Source: Dactylosporangium siamense (lineage in GTDB: Bacteria > Actinomycetota > Actinomycetes > Mycobacteriales > Micromonosporaceae). From it: 64,000 nucleotides of DNA. The position numbers and the translations under genes were made by a program. A model generated the notes under the pieces. The model did not search any database, was not told where the DNA came from, and saw only the letters and a list, made by a program, of their open reading frames with translations. The DNA lies in assembly GCF_016862795.1 (NCBI RefSeq), contig NZ_BONQ01000047.1, positions 1-64,000 on the forward strand, written 5' to 3'. Shown piece after piece: positions 16,480 through 24,624 of this stretch (positions within the stretch are counted from its first letter, which is position 1; every line of letters starts with the position of its first letter).

Positions 16480-17246
16480 GGCCCGGCTGGTCAAGGTGGC
16501 GCTGGTGACCGGGTTTGCCGCTGGACGCGGACCCGGGTCGCGGCCGGGCAGATCCTCGCCGATGCGCTGGCCGGCGGACCGTTGCGCCGACGGACCGTTG
16601 CGCCTGCGGGCGGTTGTCGGCTGCGCCGGTGTGCTGCACGGTGCGGCCGGTGGTGCCGAGATCTTCAACGTCCAGGCGCGCATGCGGTCCCGCACGGCGA
16701 CGTGCTCCATCGAGCTGCGCGGCACCGGCGGCAGATCCTGGACGCCGCTCGGCAGGCCTGGACCGTGGCCCTGCGCGGCCGGTTCTAGCTGGCCGCCAAC
16801 CAGGGACCGGAGCTGATCGACCTGACCGAGGAGCAGTTCGACCTGGGCTTCACCCGCGCCACCGGCTCCTGCTCGACGACGTGACACCGTGCCCGCCGGG
16901 CTGACCGCGGTCCGACCGGTCGGGGGGGCAGAGGCCAGGGATAGAGGCGGAGGCCAGAGAGCCAGAGCCATGGCGACGGGTTGCTGTTCGGTGCCCGGTT
17001 CGGTGAGTGCGGCGGCCGGCCGGAGTAGCTGAGCTCCGAGCGGCCCGTGGACCGTGTCGGCATGGCCTGCCACTGGTGCCGCGAGCTGGTGGATCGGGCT
17101 CCGCCGCGGTGCCGGCGCGCTGAGTGTTCGCCCAGGTCAGGAACGCGCGGCACACTTGCCGGACGCCTGGTGGAAAAACTTCCGCCGGGCGTGCAGCGTT
17201 CGGGTGGGCGGGGACCGTTCTATCCGCGGCGGAGGGAGCGGCCCTT
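16480..17246 (+). other. Long intergenic region, possibly decayed coding DNA
   Basis: No frame is intact over this 767-bp stretch. Short coding-like islands occur, for example GPELIDLTEEQFDLGF around 16808-16855 and a preceding island ending at a TAG near 16786, but they are interrupted and I cannot name a family. Codon-position GC remains high, consistent with a recently broken gene or genes. A purine-rich run around 16920-16975 repeats gaggccag. No RNA gene is visible. Confidence 0.4.
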
Positions 17247-17957
17247 GTGAAGGCAGAGGATCCGGACGGGTTCCGGGAGTTCGTGGCGTCGCGGATGGCG
17301 GCGCTGCGGAACCTGGCGTACGTCACATGCGGGGACTGGCACGCCGCGGAGGACGCGGTCGCCAACGTCCTGACGAAGCTGTATCCGCGCTGGGCGAAGC
17401 TCGACCGGCCCGACCTGTACGCGCAGACCATGGTGGTCCGGGCGGCGATCGACGAGACCCGCCGGCCCTGGTGGCGGCGGGAGCGGGCGGCCGGGGACAA
17501 GGTGCCCGACGTCGAGCTGGGCGACCACAGCGGTGCCGCCGACGAACGGCTGACCGTGCGGAAGGCGCTGCAGGCGGTGCCGGTGCGGCAGCGGGCGGTG
17601 CTGGTGCTGCGGTACTACCTGGGCATGACGGCCGAGGAGGCCGCCGAGGTGCTCGGCATCCGGGGCGCATCGGTCAGGAGCCAGACGACCAGAGGTCTGG
17701 CAAATCTCCGGGCGGCCCTCGCCGCCGGAGGCGTGGTCCTGGACGAACCGTCCCAGGACGAACCGTCCCAGGACGAACCGTCCCACGACGAACCAGCCCA
17801 CGAAGAACCGTCCCACGAAGAACCAGCCCACGAAGGACCGGCCGGCAACGAACCGGCCGACGGTGAACCGTCTGAACTCGGAGAGTGGACCCATGCGCAT
17901 GCAGGACCTGGTGGAGCTGGCGACGTCAGAGCCACCGCCGCTGCGGCACGACGCTGA
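17247..17957 (+). CDS. SigE-family ECF RNA polymerase sigma factor with repeat tail
   Basis: A 236-residue sigma factor. Region 2 covers about residues 6-75 (FREFVASRMAALRNLAYVT, then AEDAVANVLTKLY). Region 4 covers about 105-160 (VRQRAVLVLRYYLGMTAEEA, then GASVRSQTTRGLANLR). This SigE/SigM-like group is expanded in Streptomyces and Micromonosporaceae and usually precedes a membrane protein gene, as here. The start is GTG 17247 with ggaggg ten bases upstream. After region 4 comes a 45-residue tail of nine PxxDEP/PxxEEP units produced by a 15-bp repeat. The tail overlaps the next gene by 65 bp. Function of the tail is unknown. Confidence 0.85.
   Translation: MKAEDPDGFREFVASRMAALRNLAYVTCGDWHAAEDAVANVLTKLYPRWAKLDRPDLYAQTMVVRAAIDETRRPWWRRERAAGDKVPDVELGDHSGAADERLTVRKALQAVPVRQRAVLVLRYYLGMTAEEAAEVLGIRGASVRSQTTRGLANLRAALAAGGVVLDEPSQDEPSQDEPSHDEPAHEEPSHEEPAHEGPAGNEPADGEPSELGEWTHAHAGPGGAGDVRATAAAARR
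17742..17876 (+). repeat. Nine 15-bp in-frame repeats coding an acidic Pro-rich tail
   Basis: The unit gacgaaccgtcccag and variants occur nine times in register with the sigma-factor frame, giving DEPSQ/DEPAH/EEPSH-like pentapeptides. The first two copies are identical and later copies are increasingly diverged, suggesting recent expansion from the 5' side. Confidence 0.9.
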
Positions 17958-18987
17958 CCAGATCCTGGCGTCGGGACGGCGCTTCCGGCGCCGGCGGCGG
18001 GCCGCGATGGGTGCGGCCGCCGTGGTCGTGCTCGGGGTGATCGCCGCGGCCGTCGCGGTGCCGGCGCTCGGGCGGCAGGACGACCCGGTGCAGGTGCCGG
18101 CGGTGAGCGGGCCGGTGCCGGCGACGGCGGAGCCGTTCACGTTCACGTTCGGCGGGTACCGGGTCGGGAAGCTGCGGGTGGAGAAGCCGGTCGACGTGTC
18201 GACGGCGTATCAGCTGGCCTCGGTGTACGCGGACGGGCTCACCACCAATGACAAGGCAGTGGACCCCAAGGACAAGACCGTGCAGGGACCGGACCTGTAC
18301 GCGTACCTGACCGTGTACCGGGCCGGGGCGTACGACCCGTCGAAGCTCGCCGGGGCGCAGCAGGTGACCGTCGACGGGCGGCCGGGGCTCGAGGTCAACG
18401 ACCAGGAGCACGGCTGGGCGGCCCGGCGGACCCTCGCCTGGCAGTACAACACGGATGCGTGGGCGGTGATCAACGCCAGCTCCGACGACGCGGCGTTCCC
18501 GTCGGCGAAGGACCTGCGCGACCTGGCCGCCGGGCTGCGCGGCAGCGCCCCGTCGGTGGCGAAGGTGCCGGTCACGTTGAGCTACGTGCCGGCCGGGTAT
18601 CAGCTGGCCGAGGTCGCGATGCACGCCATGCCCGGGCTGAACGGGATCGCGGCCGCGCGTGACGGGGACTACGCGGGGCTGCTGTTCAGCAACCCGGGGC
18701 TGCCGACGACCGGGCTGAGCGAGCCGTTCGGCGGTGTCGAGGGCGACGACCCGCCCGGCAGTTTCCAGATCTTCGTGGTGCCGGCGGCGAACTCCAACCA
18801 GCACGCGTCGCCCGGGCTGAGCTGTGGCACCGGGTTCTGCAACCGGTGGGTCGACGGCGTGAACATCCAGGTCAGCAGCGGGGGCCGGCTGACGGACACG
18901 GAGATGAAGCAGATCCTCGACGGCGTCCGGCTCGGCAACGTGAAGGACGACAGCACCTGGACGGACGTGACCGCCGCAACCCCCTGA
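17893..18987 (+). CDS. Single-pass membrane protein downstream of sigma factor
   Basis: A 364-residue protein with a short cytoplasmic N-terminus (LVELATSEPPPL), a basic patch RRFRRRRRAAM, one membrane helix (about 46-68) and a large extracytoplasmic domain with two cysteines (SCGTGFCN). The layout is that of the membrane proteins encoded after SigE-family sigma factors in Micromonosporaceae. It may act as a cognate anti-sigma or sensor, but it lacks a recognisable zinc-finger motif. I chose ATG 17893 (ggagag seven bases upstream); it lies inside the sigma-factor reading frame. It is terminated by the palindrome at 19006-19033. Confidence 0.7.
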   Translation: MRMQDLVELATSEPPPLRHDADQILASGRRFRRRRRAAMGAAAVVVLGVIAAAVAVPALGRQDDPVQVPAVSGPVPATAEPFTFTFGGYRVGKLRVEKPVDVSTAYQLASVYADGLTTNDKAVDPKDKTVQGPDLYAYLTVYRAGAYDPSKLAGAQQVTVDGRPGLEVNDQEHGWAARRTLAWQYNTDAWAVINASSDDAAFPSAKDLRDLAAGLRGSAPSVAKVPVTLSYVPAGYQLAEVAMHAMPGLNGIAAARDGDYAGLLFSNPGLPTTGLSEPFGGVEGDDPPGSFQIFVVPAANSNQHASPGLSCGTGFCNRWVDGVNIQVSSGGRLTDTEMKQILDGVRLGNVKDDSTWTDVTAATP

Positions 18988-19005
18988 CGGCGGTCGCCGA
19001 ACGAT

Positions 19006-19033
19006 GGCCGCCCACCGGATCCGGTGGGCGGCC
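19006..19033. terminator. Perfect palindromic terminator
   Basis: A 28-bp perfect palindrome (half ggccgcccaccgga) lies 18 bases after the stop of the preceding gene, between two convergent genes. It can stop transcription from either side. Confidence 0.75.
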
Positions 19034-19034
19034 G

Positions 19035-19129
19035 TCACGCGATCGAAAAGTCACGCGAATCGAAGAGTCACGCGAATCGAAGAGTCACGCGAATCGAAGA
19101 GTCACGCGAATCGAAGAGTCACGCGATCG
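19035..19129. repeat. 17-bp tandem repeat derived from symporter 3' end
   Basis: Six copies of a tcacgcgaatcgaagag-type unit (16-17 bp). The rightmost copy contains, on the minus strand, the final codons and TGA stop (19119-19121) of the symporter gene. The five others lie downstream of that stop, each carrying another TGA. Confidence 0.9.
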
Positions 19130-20777
19130 GGTCGGGGGCGACCTCCGGCGCCTTGGAGACAGGGTGGGCGGTGTCGGCGCGCGGGTCGCCCTCGTCGGCG
19201 AAGTAGTCCGAGCGGCTGGTGTCATCCCCGCCGTCGGCGACCGAGGTGGCCCGCAGGATCAGGGTGAGCAGCGCCGCGACGAGCAGGTTGACCGCGACCG
19301 CGACGAAGCCGACGTAGATCGTCTTCGTGGAGTCGAAGCCGAACTCCTTCAGCGGGAACGCGGAGCCGCCGAAGTGGGCGCGTTTCGTGGCGGCGTTGGG
19401 GATCTGGTACAGCATCCACATGCCGAGGCCCATGCCGGCGACCCAGCCGCCGATGAGCGCGCCGCGGTGGAACCAGCGGGTGAACAGGCCCAGCGCGACC
19501 GCCGGCAGGGTCTGCAGGATGATGACGCCGCCGATGAGCTGCAGGTCGATGGAGAACTGCGGGTCGACGAAGACGACGAAGACCAGCGCGCCGACCTTGA
19601 CCAGGAGCGAGGTCACCTTCGAGACGGTGGCCTCCTGGGCGGGGGTGGCGTCGCGGCGCAGGTATTCGCGGTACACGTTGCGGGTGAACAGGTTCGCCGC
19701 GGCGATCGACATGATGGCGGCCGGCACGAGGGCGCCGATGCCGATCGCGGCGTAGGCGACGCCGGCGAACCAGTCGGGGAAGAGCTTGTCGAACAGCAGC
19801 GGGACGACGGTGTTGTTGTCGTTGGTGCCGTTCGGGTTCTTCAGCGGGGTGACGTTGGCGGCGATCGCGGCGTACCCCAGCAGGGCGATGAGGCCGAGCA
19901 GCAGCGAGTAGGCCGGCAGCGCCGACATGTTGCGCTTGATCACGTCGCGGTTCTTGCTCGCCAGGACGCCGGTGAGGCTGTGCGGGTAGAGGAACAGCGC
20001 CAGGGCGGATCCCAGGGCGAGGGTGATGTACTGGAGCTGGTTGTTGGCGTTGAGCAGGATGCCGTCCGTCGCAGCCGGTGACTTGTCGAACTTCGCGTCG
20101 GCGGCGTCGAAGATGGCGCCCCAGCCGCCGAGCTTGTAGGGCAGGTAGAACACCGCGACGAGGATGACGATGTAGATCAGGGTGTCCTTGACGAACGCGA
20201 TGAGCGCCGGTGCGCGCAGCCCGCTGGAGTACGTGTACGCGGCGAGGATCGCGAACGCGATGATGATCGGCAGGTGCCGGGCGATGGCGCCGGAGCCGGT
20301 GACGCCCATCGTCTTGAGGACCGACTCGATGCCGACGAGCTGCAGCGCGATGTACGGCATCGTCGCCACGATGCCGGTGATCGCGATGAGCAGGGCGAGC
20401 GTCGGGGACTGGAACCGCGCCCGCACGAAGTCGGCCGGCGTGACGAACCCGTGCCGGTGCGAGACCGACCACATCCGCACCAGGACCAGGAACACCAGCG
20501 GGTAGATGATGACGGTGTACGGCACGGCGAAGAAGCCGGCCGCACCGGCCGCGAAGAGCAGGGCGGGGACGGCGACGAAGGTGTAGGCGGTGTACAGGTC
20601 GCCGCCGATGAGGAACCAGGTGATCCAGCCGCCGAAGTTGCGGCCGCCGAGTCCCCACTCGTCGAGGTGGTTGAGGTTGTCGGGGCGGCGCCACCGGGCG
20701 GCGACGAACCCGACGGCGCTGACGCCGAGGAACAGGATGACGAAGATCGCGATCTCGAGCTGATGGTCACGCCACAT
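19119..20777 (-). CDS. Sodium:solute symporter, probable monocarboxylate type (MctP-like)
   Basis: A 552-residue inner-membrane transporter of the SSS family with about 13 hydrophobic segments. The N-terminal GLGGRNFGGWITWFLIGGDL and the central YSSGLRAPALIAFVKDTLIY with ALFLYPHSLTGVLASK are typical of MctP/MctC-like permeases for acetate, pyruvate or propionate. It starts 6 bp after the stop of a DUF3311 gene, the usual small partner of this subfamily, so the two form an operon. The hydrophilic C-terminal tail (about 50 residues) ends in codons that have been tandemly repeated into the intergenic region. The substrate is inferred, not proven. Confidence 0.85.
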   Translation of the reverse strand: MWRDHQLEIAIFVILFLGVSAVGFVAARWRRPDNLNHLDEWGLGGRNFGGWITWFLIGGDLYTAYTFVAVPALLFAAGAAGFFAVPYTVIIYPLVFLVLVRMWSVSHRHGFVTPADFVRARFQSPTLALLIAITGIVATMPYIALQLVGIESVLKTMGVTGSGAIARHLPIIIAFAILAAYTYSSGLRAPALIAFVKDTLIYIVILVAVFYLPYKLGGWGAIFDAADAKFDKSPAATDGILLNANNQLQYITLALGSALALFLYPHSLTGVLASKNRDVIKRNMSALPAYSLLLGLIALLGYAAIAANVTPLKNPNGTNDNNTVVPLLFDKLFPDWFAGVAYAAIGIGALVPAAIMSIAAANLFTRNVYREYLRRDATPAQEATVSKVTSLLVKVGALVFVVFVDPQFSIDLQLIGGVIILQTLPAVALGLFTRWFHRGALIGGWVAGMGLGMWMLYQIPNAATKRAHFGGSAFPLKEFGFDSTKTIYVGFVAVAVNLLVAALLTLILRATSVADGGDDTSRSDYFADEGDPRADTAHPVSKAPEVAPDPIA

Positions 20778-20783
20778 CGCCGG

Positions 20784-21005
20784 TCACCGCCGCTTCGTCA
20801 TCTGGTAGACGAGCGTCGTGGTGCCGACGCCGACGGCGATGATGGCCAGCTGCATCCAGTAGAACCGCGGGAACCCCAGCAGCCTGGGGCTGTCGGCGTT
20901 GTACCAGACGGTGACCAGCGGCAGCACGATCGGTATGAACAGCAGCCAGTTCCACGGGCTTTTGTCCGCGGCCCGGGGGGTGTCGGGCCTTTCGGGACCG
21001 GTCAC
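20784..21005 (-). CDS. DUF3311 small membrane protein
   Basis: A 73-residue protein with two membrane helices (about 20-38 and 47-66) and a basic C-terminus (MTKRR). DUF3311 proteins are almost always encoded just before an SSS-family monocarboxylate symporter and are thought to be an accessory subunit. Here the symporter begins 6 bp after the stop. It has a GTG start with a strong aaggagg site. Confidence 0.85.
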   Translation of the reverse strand: MTGPERPDTPRAADKSPWNWLLFIPIVLPLVTVWYNADSPRLLGFPRFYWMQLAIIAVGVGTTTLVYQMTKRR

Positions 21006-21142
21006 GGCAGACCTCCTTCACGGGGGTGTGCGGGCCTGGCGGGCGGCCCGGCAGATCGACGTAACCTGATCAAATGCCCGGCCGCTGACCGGCGGGGGCA
21101 CGGATCGGCGAACGGTCGGTTTCGCGCGCCGGACGGTGTCCC

Positions 21143-21246
21143 AGATCACACCTGAGTGCCCGCCAGCCCGGCGTCCCACGTCACCCGTGAGGGCCGCCAA
21201 CCCGGCGTCCCGCCTCACCCGTGAGGGCCCGCCAGTTCGGCGTTGC
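21143..21246. repeat. 34-35-bp imperfect repeat derived from dehydratase 3' end
   Basis: Three imperfect copies. The right copy (21213-21246) holds the last codons and the TGA of the minus-strand dehydratase (ELAGPHG-stop). Copies at 21179-21212 and about 21143-21178 are downstream, each again containing the TGA. The copies have diverged more than those at 10918 and 19035, so this array is older. Confidence 0.8.
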
Positions 21247-22126
21247 CGCCGGTGAGGATCACCGCGACCGCCGACCCCATCAGGTCGGGCCGGGCCAGGA
21301 CCGCGGCGAGCGCCGCCGCGCCGGCGCCCTCCGCCTGGGTGTGCGCGGCCCTGGCGAGGACGCCCCGCGCGGCGTCGATGGCGTCGTCGTCGACGAGGAC
21401 GAAGTCGGCGAGCCGGTCCCGCAGCATCGACTGCGGCAGGTCGAACCCGCGCCCGGTGGCGAGGCCGTCGACCCGGGTGCGGTTGTCCCGGCGGACGCAG
21501 GCACCGGCCCGCCACGAGTCGTGCGCGGCGGGTGCGGCGGTGGACTGCACGCCGATCACCCGGCAGCCGGGCGCGACGGCCGCGGCGACCAGGCAGGCCG
21601 CGGCGGCGCCGGTGCCGCTGCCGACCGGCACGACGACCGTGTCCAGGTCGGGGTGGCGCTCGAACAGCTCCAGGTATGCGGTGCCGACCCCGGCGATGAC
21701 GGCGGGCTCGTCACCGGGGCTGATCAGCCGGCCGTCGAGGGTCGCCGCGAAGGCCTCGGCCTCGGACATGTCCCTGCCGTGCAACGTCACGGTGGCGCCG
21801 AGGGCCCGCACCGCGCGGACCTTGAACTCGGCGGCGCCGGCCGGCATCACGATGTGCGCGGGGAGCCCGAAGGTCCGGGCCGCGTACGCGACGGACCGGG
21901 CGTGGTTGCCGGTCGAGTAGGTGACGACGGGCTGCCGGTCCAGGCCGGAGAGGAGGTTCAGCGCGCCACGGACCTTGAACGCCCCGGTCGGCTGGGCGTT
22001 CTCGTGCTTGACCACGACGCTGCGGCCCGCGGCCTCGTCCAGCAGCGGGTAGGACCAGGAGGGCGTGGCCGGCAGGTGCGCGTCGAGCAGGCGCCGCGCG
22101 CGCAGCACATCGTTGAGGGTGAGCAT
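21215..22126 (-). CDS. PLP-dependent threonine/serine dehydratase family enzyme
   Basis: A 303-residue fold-type II PLP enzyme. The PLP Lys lies in the AFKVRGALN motif near residue 48, after VKHENAQPTG. The phosphate-binding glycine loop is VGSGTGAAAACL. Conserved YSTGNHARSVAYAAR matches threonine dehydratase or hydroxyaspartate ammonia-lyase. It lacks a regulatory ACT domain. The start is ATG 22126 because homology begins at LTLNDVLRARRLL. It is divergent from a LysR regulator across an AT-rich intergenic segment, the classic arrangement for LysR control. Its 3' end has been copied downstream. Confidence 0.85.
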   Translation of the reverse strand: MLTLNDVLRARRLLDAHLPATPSWSYPLLDEAAGRSVVVKHENAQPTGAFKVRGALNLLSGLDRQPVVTYSTGNHARSVAYAARTFGLPAHIVMPAGAAEFKVRAVRALGATVTLHGRDMSEAEAFAATLDGRLISPGDEPAVIAGVGTAYLELFERHPDLDTVVVPVGSGTGAAAACLVAAAVAPGCRVIGVQSTAAPAAHDSWRAGACVRRDNRTRVDGLATGRGFDLPQSMLRDRLADFVLVDDDAIDAARGVLARAAHTQAEGAGAAALAAVLARPDLMGSAVAVILTGGNAELAGPHG

Positions 22127-22197
22127 GTGATCAGCCTGCTCCCCGTACCATATATAAATCCAATGCCTGATTTCTTGGAAAACCATAGGCGGCATCG
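22127..22197. promoter_or_regulatory. AT-rich divergent promoter/operator for dehydratase and LysR
   Basis: In an otherwise about 72% GC region, the segment 22149-22185 is strikingly AT-rich (tatataaatccaatg, then gatttcttggaaaacc). It lies between the dehydratase and lysR starts. LysR regulators bind such regions through T-N11-A motifs, and several T/A pairs at that spacing exist here. No single site can be fixed by eye. Confidence 0.5.
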
Positions 22198-23055
22198 ATG
22201 CTTGACCTGACCCGGCTGCGGGTGTTGCTGGCCGTCGCCCGGCACGGGTCGGTCACCGCGGCCGCCGAGGCGCTGCACTACGCGCAGCCGTCGGTCAGCC
22301 ACCACCTCGCCCGGCTCGAGGCGGAGACGGGCGCGCGGCTCGTGCAGCGGGTCGGCCGCGGCGTGCGCCTCACCCCCGCCGGGCTGCTGCTCGCGGAGCG
22401 CGCGGAGGAGATCCTCGGGCGGCTCGACGCGGCCGAGGCGGAGCTGCAGTCGCTGAGCGGCCTGACGGCCGGGCGGGTGCGCCTCGCCGCGTTCCCGTCG
22501 GCGCTGGGGTCGTTCGTGCCGCTCGCCGCGGCCCGGTTCGCCGCGACGCATCCGGGTGTCGCGCTGAGCCTGGTGGAGGCCGAGCCGCCGGAGGCGCTGC
22601 GGCTGCTCAAGGCCGGCGAGGTCGACCTGGCCGTGATCTTCTCGTTCGACGAGCCGGCCGCGGACGAGGGGGTGCGGCTGACGCCGCTGTTCGACGAGCC
22701 GCTGCACCTCGTCACCGGCCCGGCCGAGACCCGGGACCTGGCGGGCCTGGCCGGGGAGCGCTGGATCGGCGGCTGCGAACGGTGCCGCACCAGCCTGGTC
22801 CGCCGGTGCGCGGCGGCCGGATTCGCGCCGGAGATCGCGTTCACGACCGACGACTATGTCGCCGTGCAGGCCCTGGTCGCGGCCGGCCTCGGCGTCACCA
22901 TCCTGCCCGATCTGGCGCTGCGTGCCCATCGTTCGGCAGGTGTACGGACGGTGCCGCTCCCCGGTGACGGCCGGCACGTGAGCGCGGCGCTGTACGGTGC
23001 CCCGCCCGATCCGCCCGGGGCGGCCGCGCTACTGGACGCCCTCCGCGTCGTCTAG
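22198..23055 (+). CDS. LysR-family transcriptional regulator
   Basis: A 285-residue regulator. The N-terminal winged helix (residues 1-60, with TRLRVLLAVARHGSVTAAAE and QPSVSHHLARLE) is followed by a substrate-binding domain (about 88-280). An aggcgg sequence lies five bases before ATG 22198. It probably regulates the divergent dehydratase in response to its substrate or product. The last 27 bp overlap the convergent DHFR-like gene tail to tail. Confidence 0.88.
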   Translation: MLDLTRLRVLLAVARHGSVTAAAEALHYAQPSVSHHLARLEAETGARLVQRVGRGVRLTPAGLLLAERAEEILGRLDAAEAELQSLSGLTAGRVRLAAFPSALGSFVPLAAARFAATHPGVALSLVEAEPPEALRLLKAGEVDLAVIFSFDEPAADEGVRLTPLFDEPLHLVTGPAETRDLAGLAGERWIGGCERCRTSLVRRCAAAGFAPEIAFTTDDYVAVQALVAAGLGVTILPDLALRAHRSAGVRTVPLPGDGRHVSAALYGAPPDPPGAAALLDALRVV

Positions 23056-23661
23056 GCCGTAGGTGCCGACCGGGGCGGCGCCGGTGGTCTCGTACTCGAG
23101 CAGGAGCAGGCCCTTCGGCGTGACGTCGTGGTGGGTGAGGCGCATCCCGGCGCTCTCGGCCGGGTGCGTGAGAAGCCGGCGGCCGGACCCGACCACGACC
23201 GGGGCGACGACCAGCCGCAGCGTGTCGACCAGGCCCGCCGACAGCAGCGCGGCGCCGAGCCGGGCGCTGCCGTGGATCTGCAGTTCGCGGCCGGGCTGCC
23301 GTCTCAATGCGTTGATCGCTGTCGCGGGGTCGCCCCGCAGCACCGTCACGGGCCGCCAGGCCGGGTCGCGCAGGGTGTTCGACAAGACGTGCTTGGGCAG
23401 CGAGTTCATCCGCTCGGTGAACGGGTCGTCCGGGTCGGTGATCTTCGGCCAGTCGCGGGCGAAGGCCTCGTAGGTGCGCCGGCCGAGCAGGAGGCCGTCG
23501 GCGTGGTCGAGCCAGTCGGACGCCTGCCCGATGAACCGCGCGTCGATGTGCGGCACGAGCCAGCCGCCGCCGGTGAAGCCGTCGCTGGTGTCCTCGTCCG
23601 GCGAGCCCGGCCCCTGACTGACGCCGTCCAGCGAGACGAACTGAACGAGTGTGATCTTCAT
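23029..23661 (-). CDS. Dihydrofolate-reductase-like (RibD C-terminal) protein
   Basis: A 210-residue protein of the RibD C-terminal/DHFR-like family: N-terminus MKITLVQFVSLDGVSQGPG, then GLLLGRRTYEAF and LQIHGSARLGAALLSAGLVD (NADPH-binding region). Stand-alone members are common in actinobacteria next to SRPBCC and ArsR genes, with no defined reaction. The ATG at 23661 overlaps the stop of the SRPBCC gene (ATGA), so it is the third gene of an operon. It overlaps lysR convergently by 27 bp. Confidence 0.85.
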   Translation of the reverse strand: MKITLVQFVSLDGVSQGPGSPDEDTSDGFTGGGWLVPHIDARFIGQASDWLDHADGLLLGRRTYEAFARDWPKITDPDDPFTERMNSLPKHVLSNTLRDPAWRPVTVLRGDPATAINALRRQPGRELQIHGSARLGAALLSAGLVDTLRLVVAPVVVGSGRRLLTHPAESAGMRLTHHDVTPKGLLLLEYETTGAAPVGTYGLDDAEGVQ

Positions 23662-24128
23662 GCTGCGCCCTCCGCCAGCCGCGCGAGTTGTTCGGTGACC
23701 GTGCCCCAGCCGTCGATGAATCCCAGCGTCTCGTGGCGCTTCTTCGCCGCGGGGTCGCCGTGCCGGACGACGATCCGGTAGTCGGTGCCGTCCGGGTGGT
23801 CGCCGAACGAGATCTCGGCGGTCATGGCCACCGGGTCGGGGTTGGTGGGGCGCCACGCGCTGTCGACCGCGTTGGTGAACACGATCCGGCTGAGGTCCTC
23901 CACGACGATGAAGCAGGCGTCGACGTGCGGACCGTAGTGGACGCCGTCCTCGCTGAGACGGGTCACGAACCCGCCGCCGGGGCGCACGTCGAGCCGCTCG
24001 ACGCGGGACCGGGCGGGCGCCGGCACCCACCACCGCGCGAGGCGTTCCGGGTCGGTCCACGCGCGCCACACCGTGGCGCGGGGGGCCCGGATGACCCGGG
24101 TCAGGGCGAGGTCGAGGTCGGGGTTCAC
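23658..24128 (-). CDS. SRPBCC/AHSA1-domain protein
   Basis: A 156-residue START-like protein of the AHSA1 family. The start VIRAPRATVWRAWTDPERLARWW is characteristic, and the C-terminal helix begins at GWGTVTEQLARL. These lipid- or ligand-pocket proteins often form an operon with an ArsR-type repressor, as here (ATGA overlap on both sides). The ligand is unknown. Confidence 0.88.
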   Translation of the reverse strand: MNPDLDLALTRVIRAPRATVWRAWTDPERLARWWVPAPARSRVERLDVRPGGGFVTRLSEDGVHYGPHVDACFIVVEDLSRIVFTNAVDSAWRPTNPDPVAMTAEISFGDHPDGTDYRIVVRHGDPAAKKRHETLGFIDGWGTVTEQLARLAEGAA

Positions 24129-24460
24129 TGGTCCTCCGTGGTGTCGGTGACGAACCGTTCGAGCCGGTCGGTGCGCTCCTGCCAGATCCCGCGCTGCTCG
24201 GCGAGCCAGTCGTCGAGCAGGGCGAGGCGCTCCCGGTTGAGCGTGCAGGTGCGCACCCGGCCGGACTTGGCCGTGTGGATCAGGCCGCTGCCTTCGAGGG
24301 TCCGCACGTGCTTCATGAACGACGGCAGTGCCATCGGGAACTCGCGGGCGAGGTCGCCGACGCTCGCCGGCCCGCGCCCGAGCCGGCGGATCACAGACCG
24401 CCGGGTCTGATCGGCGAGGGCGATGAACACCTCGTCGAGTTGGGCCGAATACTGAGCCAT
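24125..24460 (-). CDS. ArsR-family winged-helix repressor
   Basis: A 111-residue regulator with the ArsR/SmtB fold: FIALADQTRRSVIRRLGRGP, then LPSFMKHVRTLEGSGLI (recognition helix). It has no cysteine-based metal site, as is usual in the subgroup paired with AHSA1 proteins. It is the first gene of a three-gene operon with the SRPBCC and DHFR-like genes. Two direct repeats in front of it (24463-24508) are the probable autoregulatory operator. Confidence 0.88.
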   Translation of the reverse strand: MAQYSAQLDEVFIALADQTRRSVIRRLGRGPASVGDLAREFPMALPSFMKHVRTLEGSGLIHTAKSGRVRTCTLNRERLALLDDWLAEQRGIWQERTDRLERFVTDTTEDQ

Positions 24461-24462
24461 GC

Positions 24463-24508
24463 GGCTAAGTATTCGCTCCTGAAACAGTTAGCGCAAGGGC
24501 TAAGTATT
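24463..24508. promoter_or_regulatory. Probable ArsR operator: direct repeats
   Basis: The 11-bp sequence ggctaagtatt occurs twice, at 24463-24473 and 24498-24508, with a 35-bp period. A gttagc/gctaag inverted repeat lies between and over the second copy. The sites lie 3 and 38 bases upstream of the arsR start and stand out as AT-rich. Binding there would block the promoter. Confidence 0.65.
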
Positions 24509-24624
24509 GGCGGTGGCGCCGTGAGCGTGGGTGGGCGGGCCTCCGCCGTGGCGGCCTGGAGCGTCCGACAGCTCCGGCGCGGCGATCAGGCCGGCCCACC
24601 CACGCAATCCTTCAACGACGTGAG

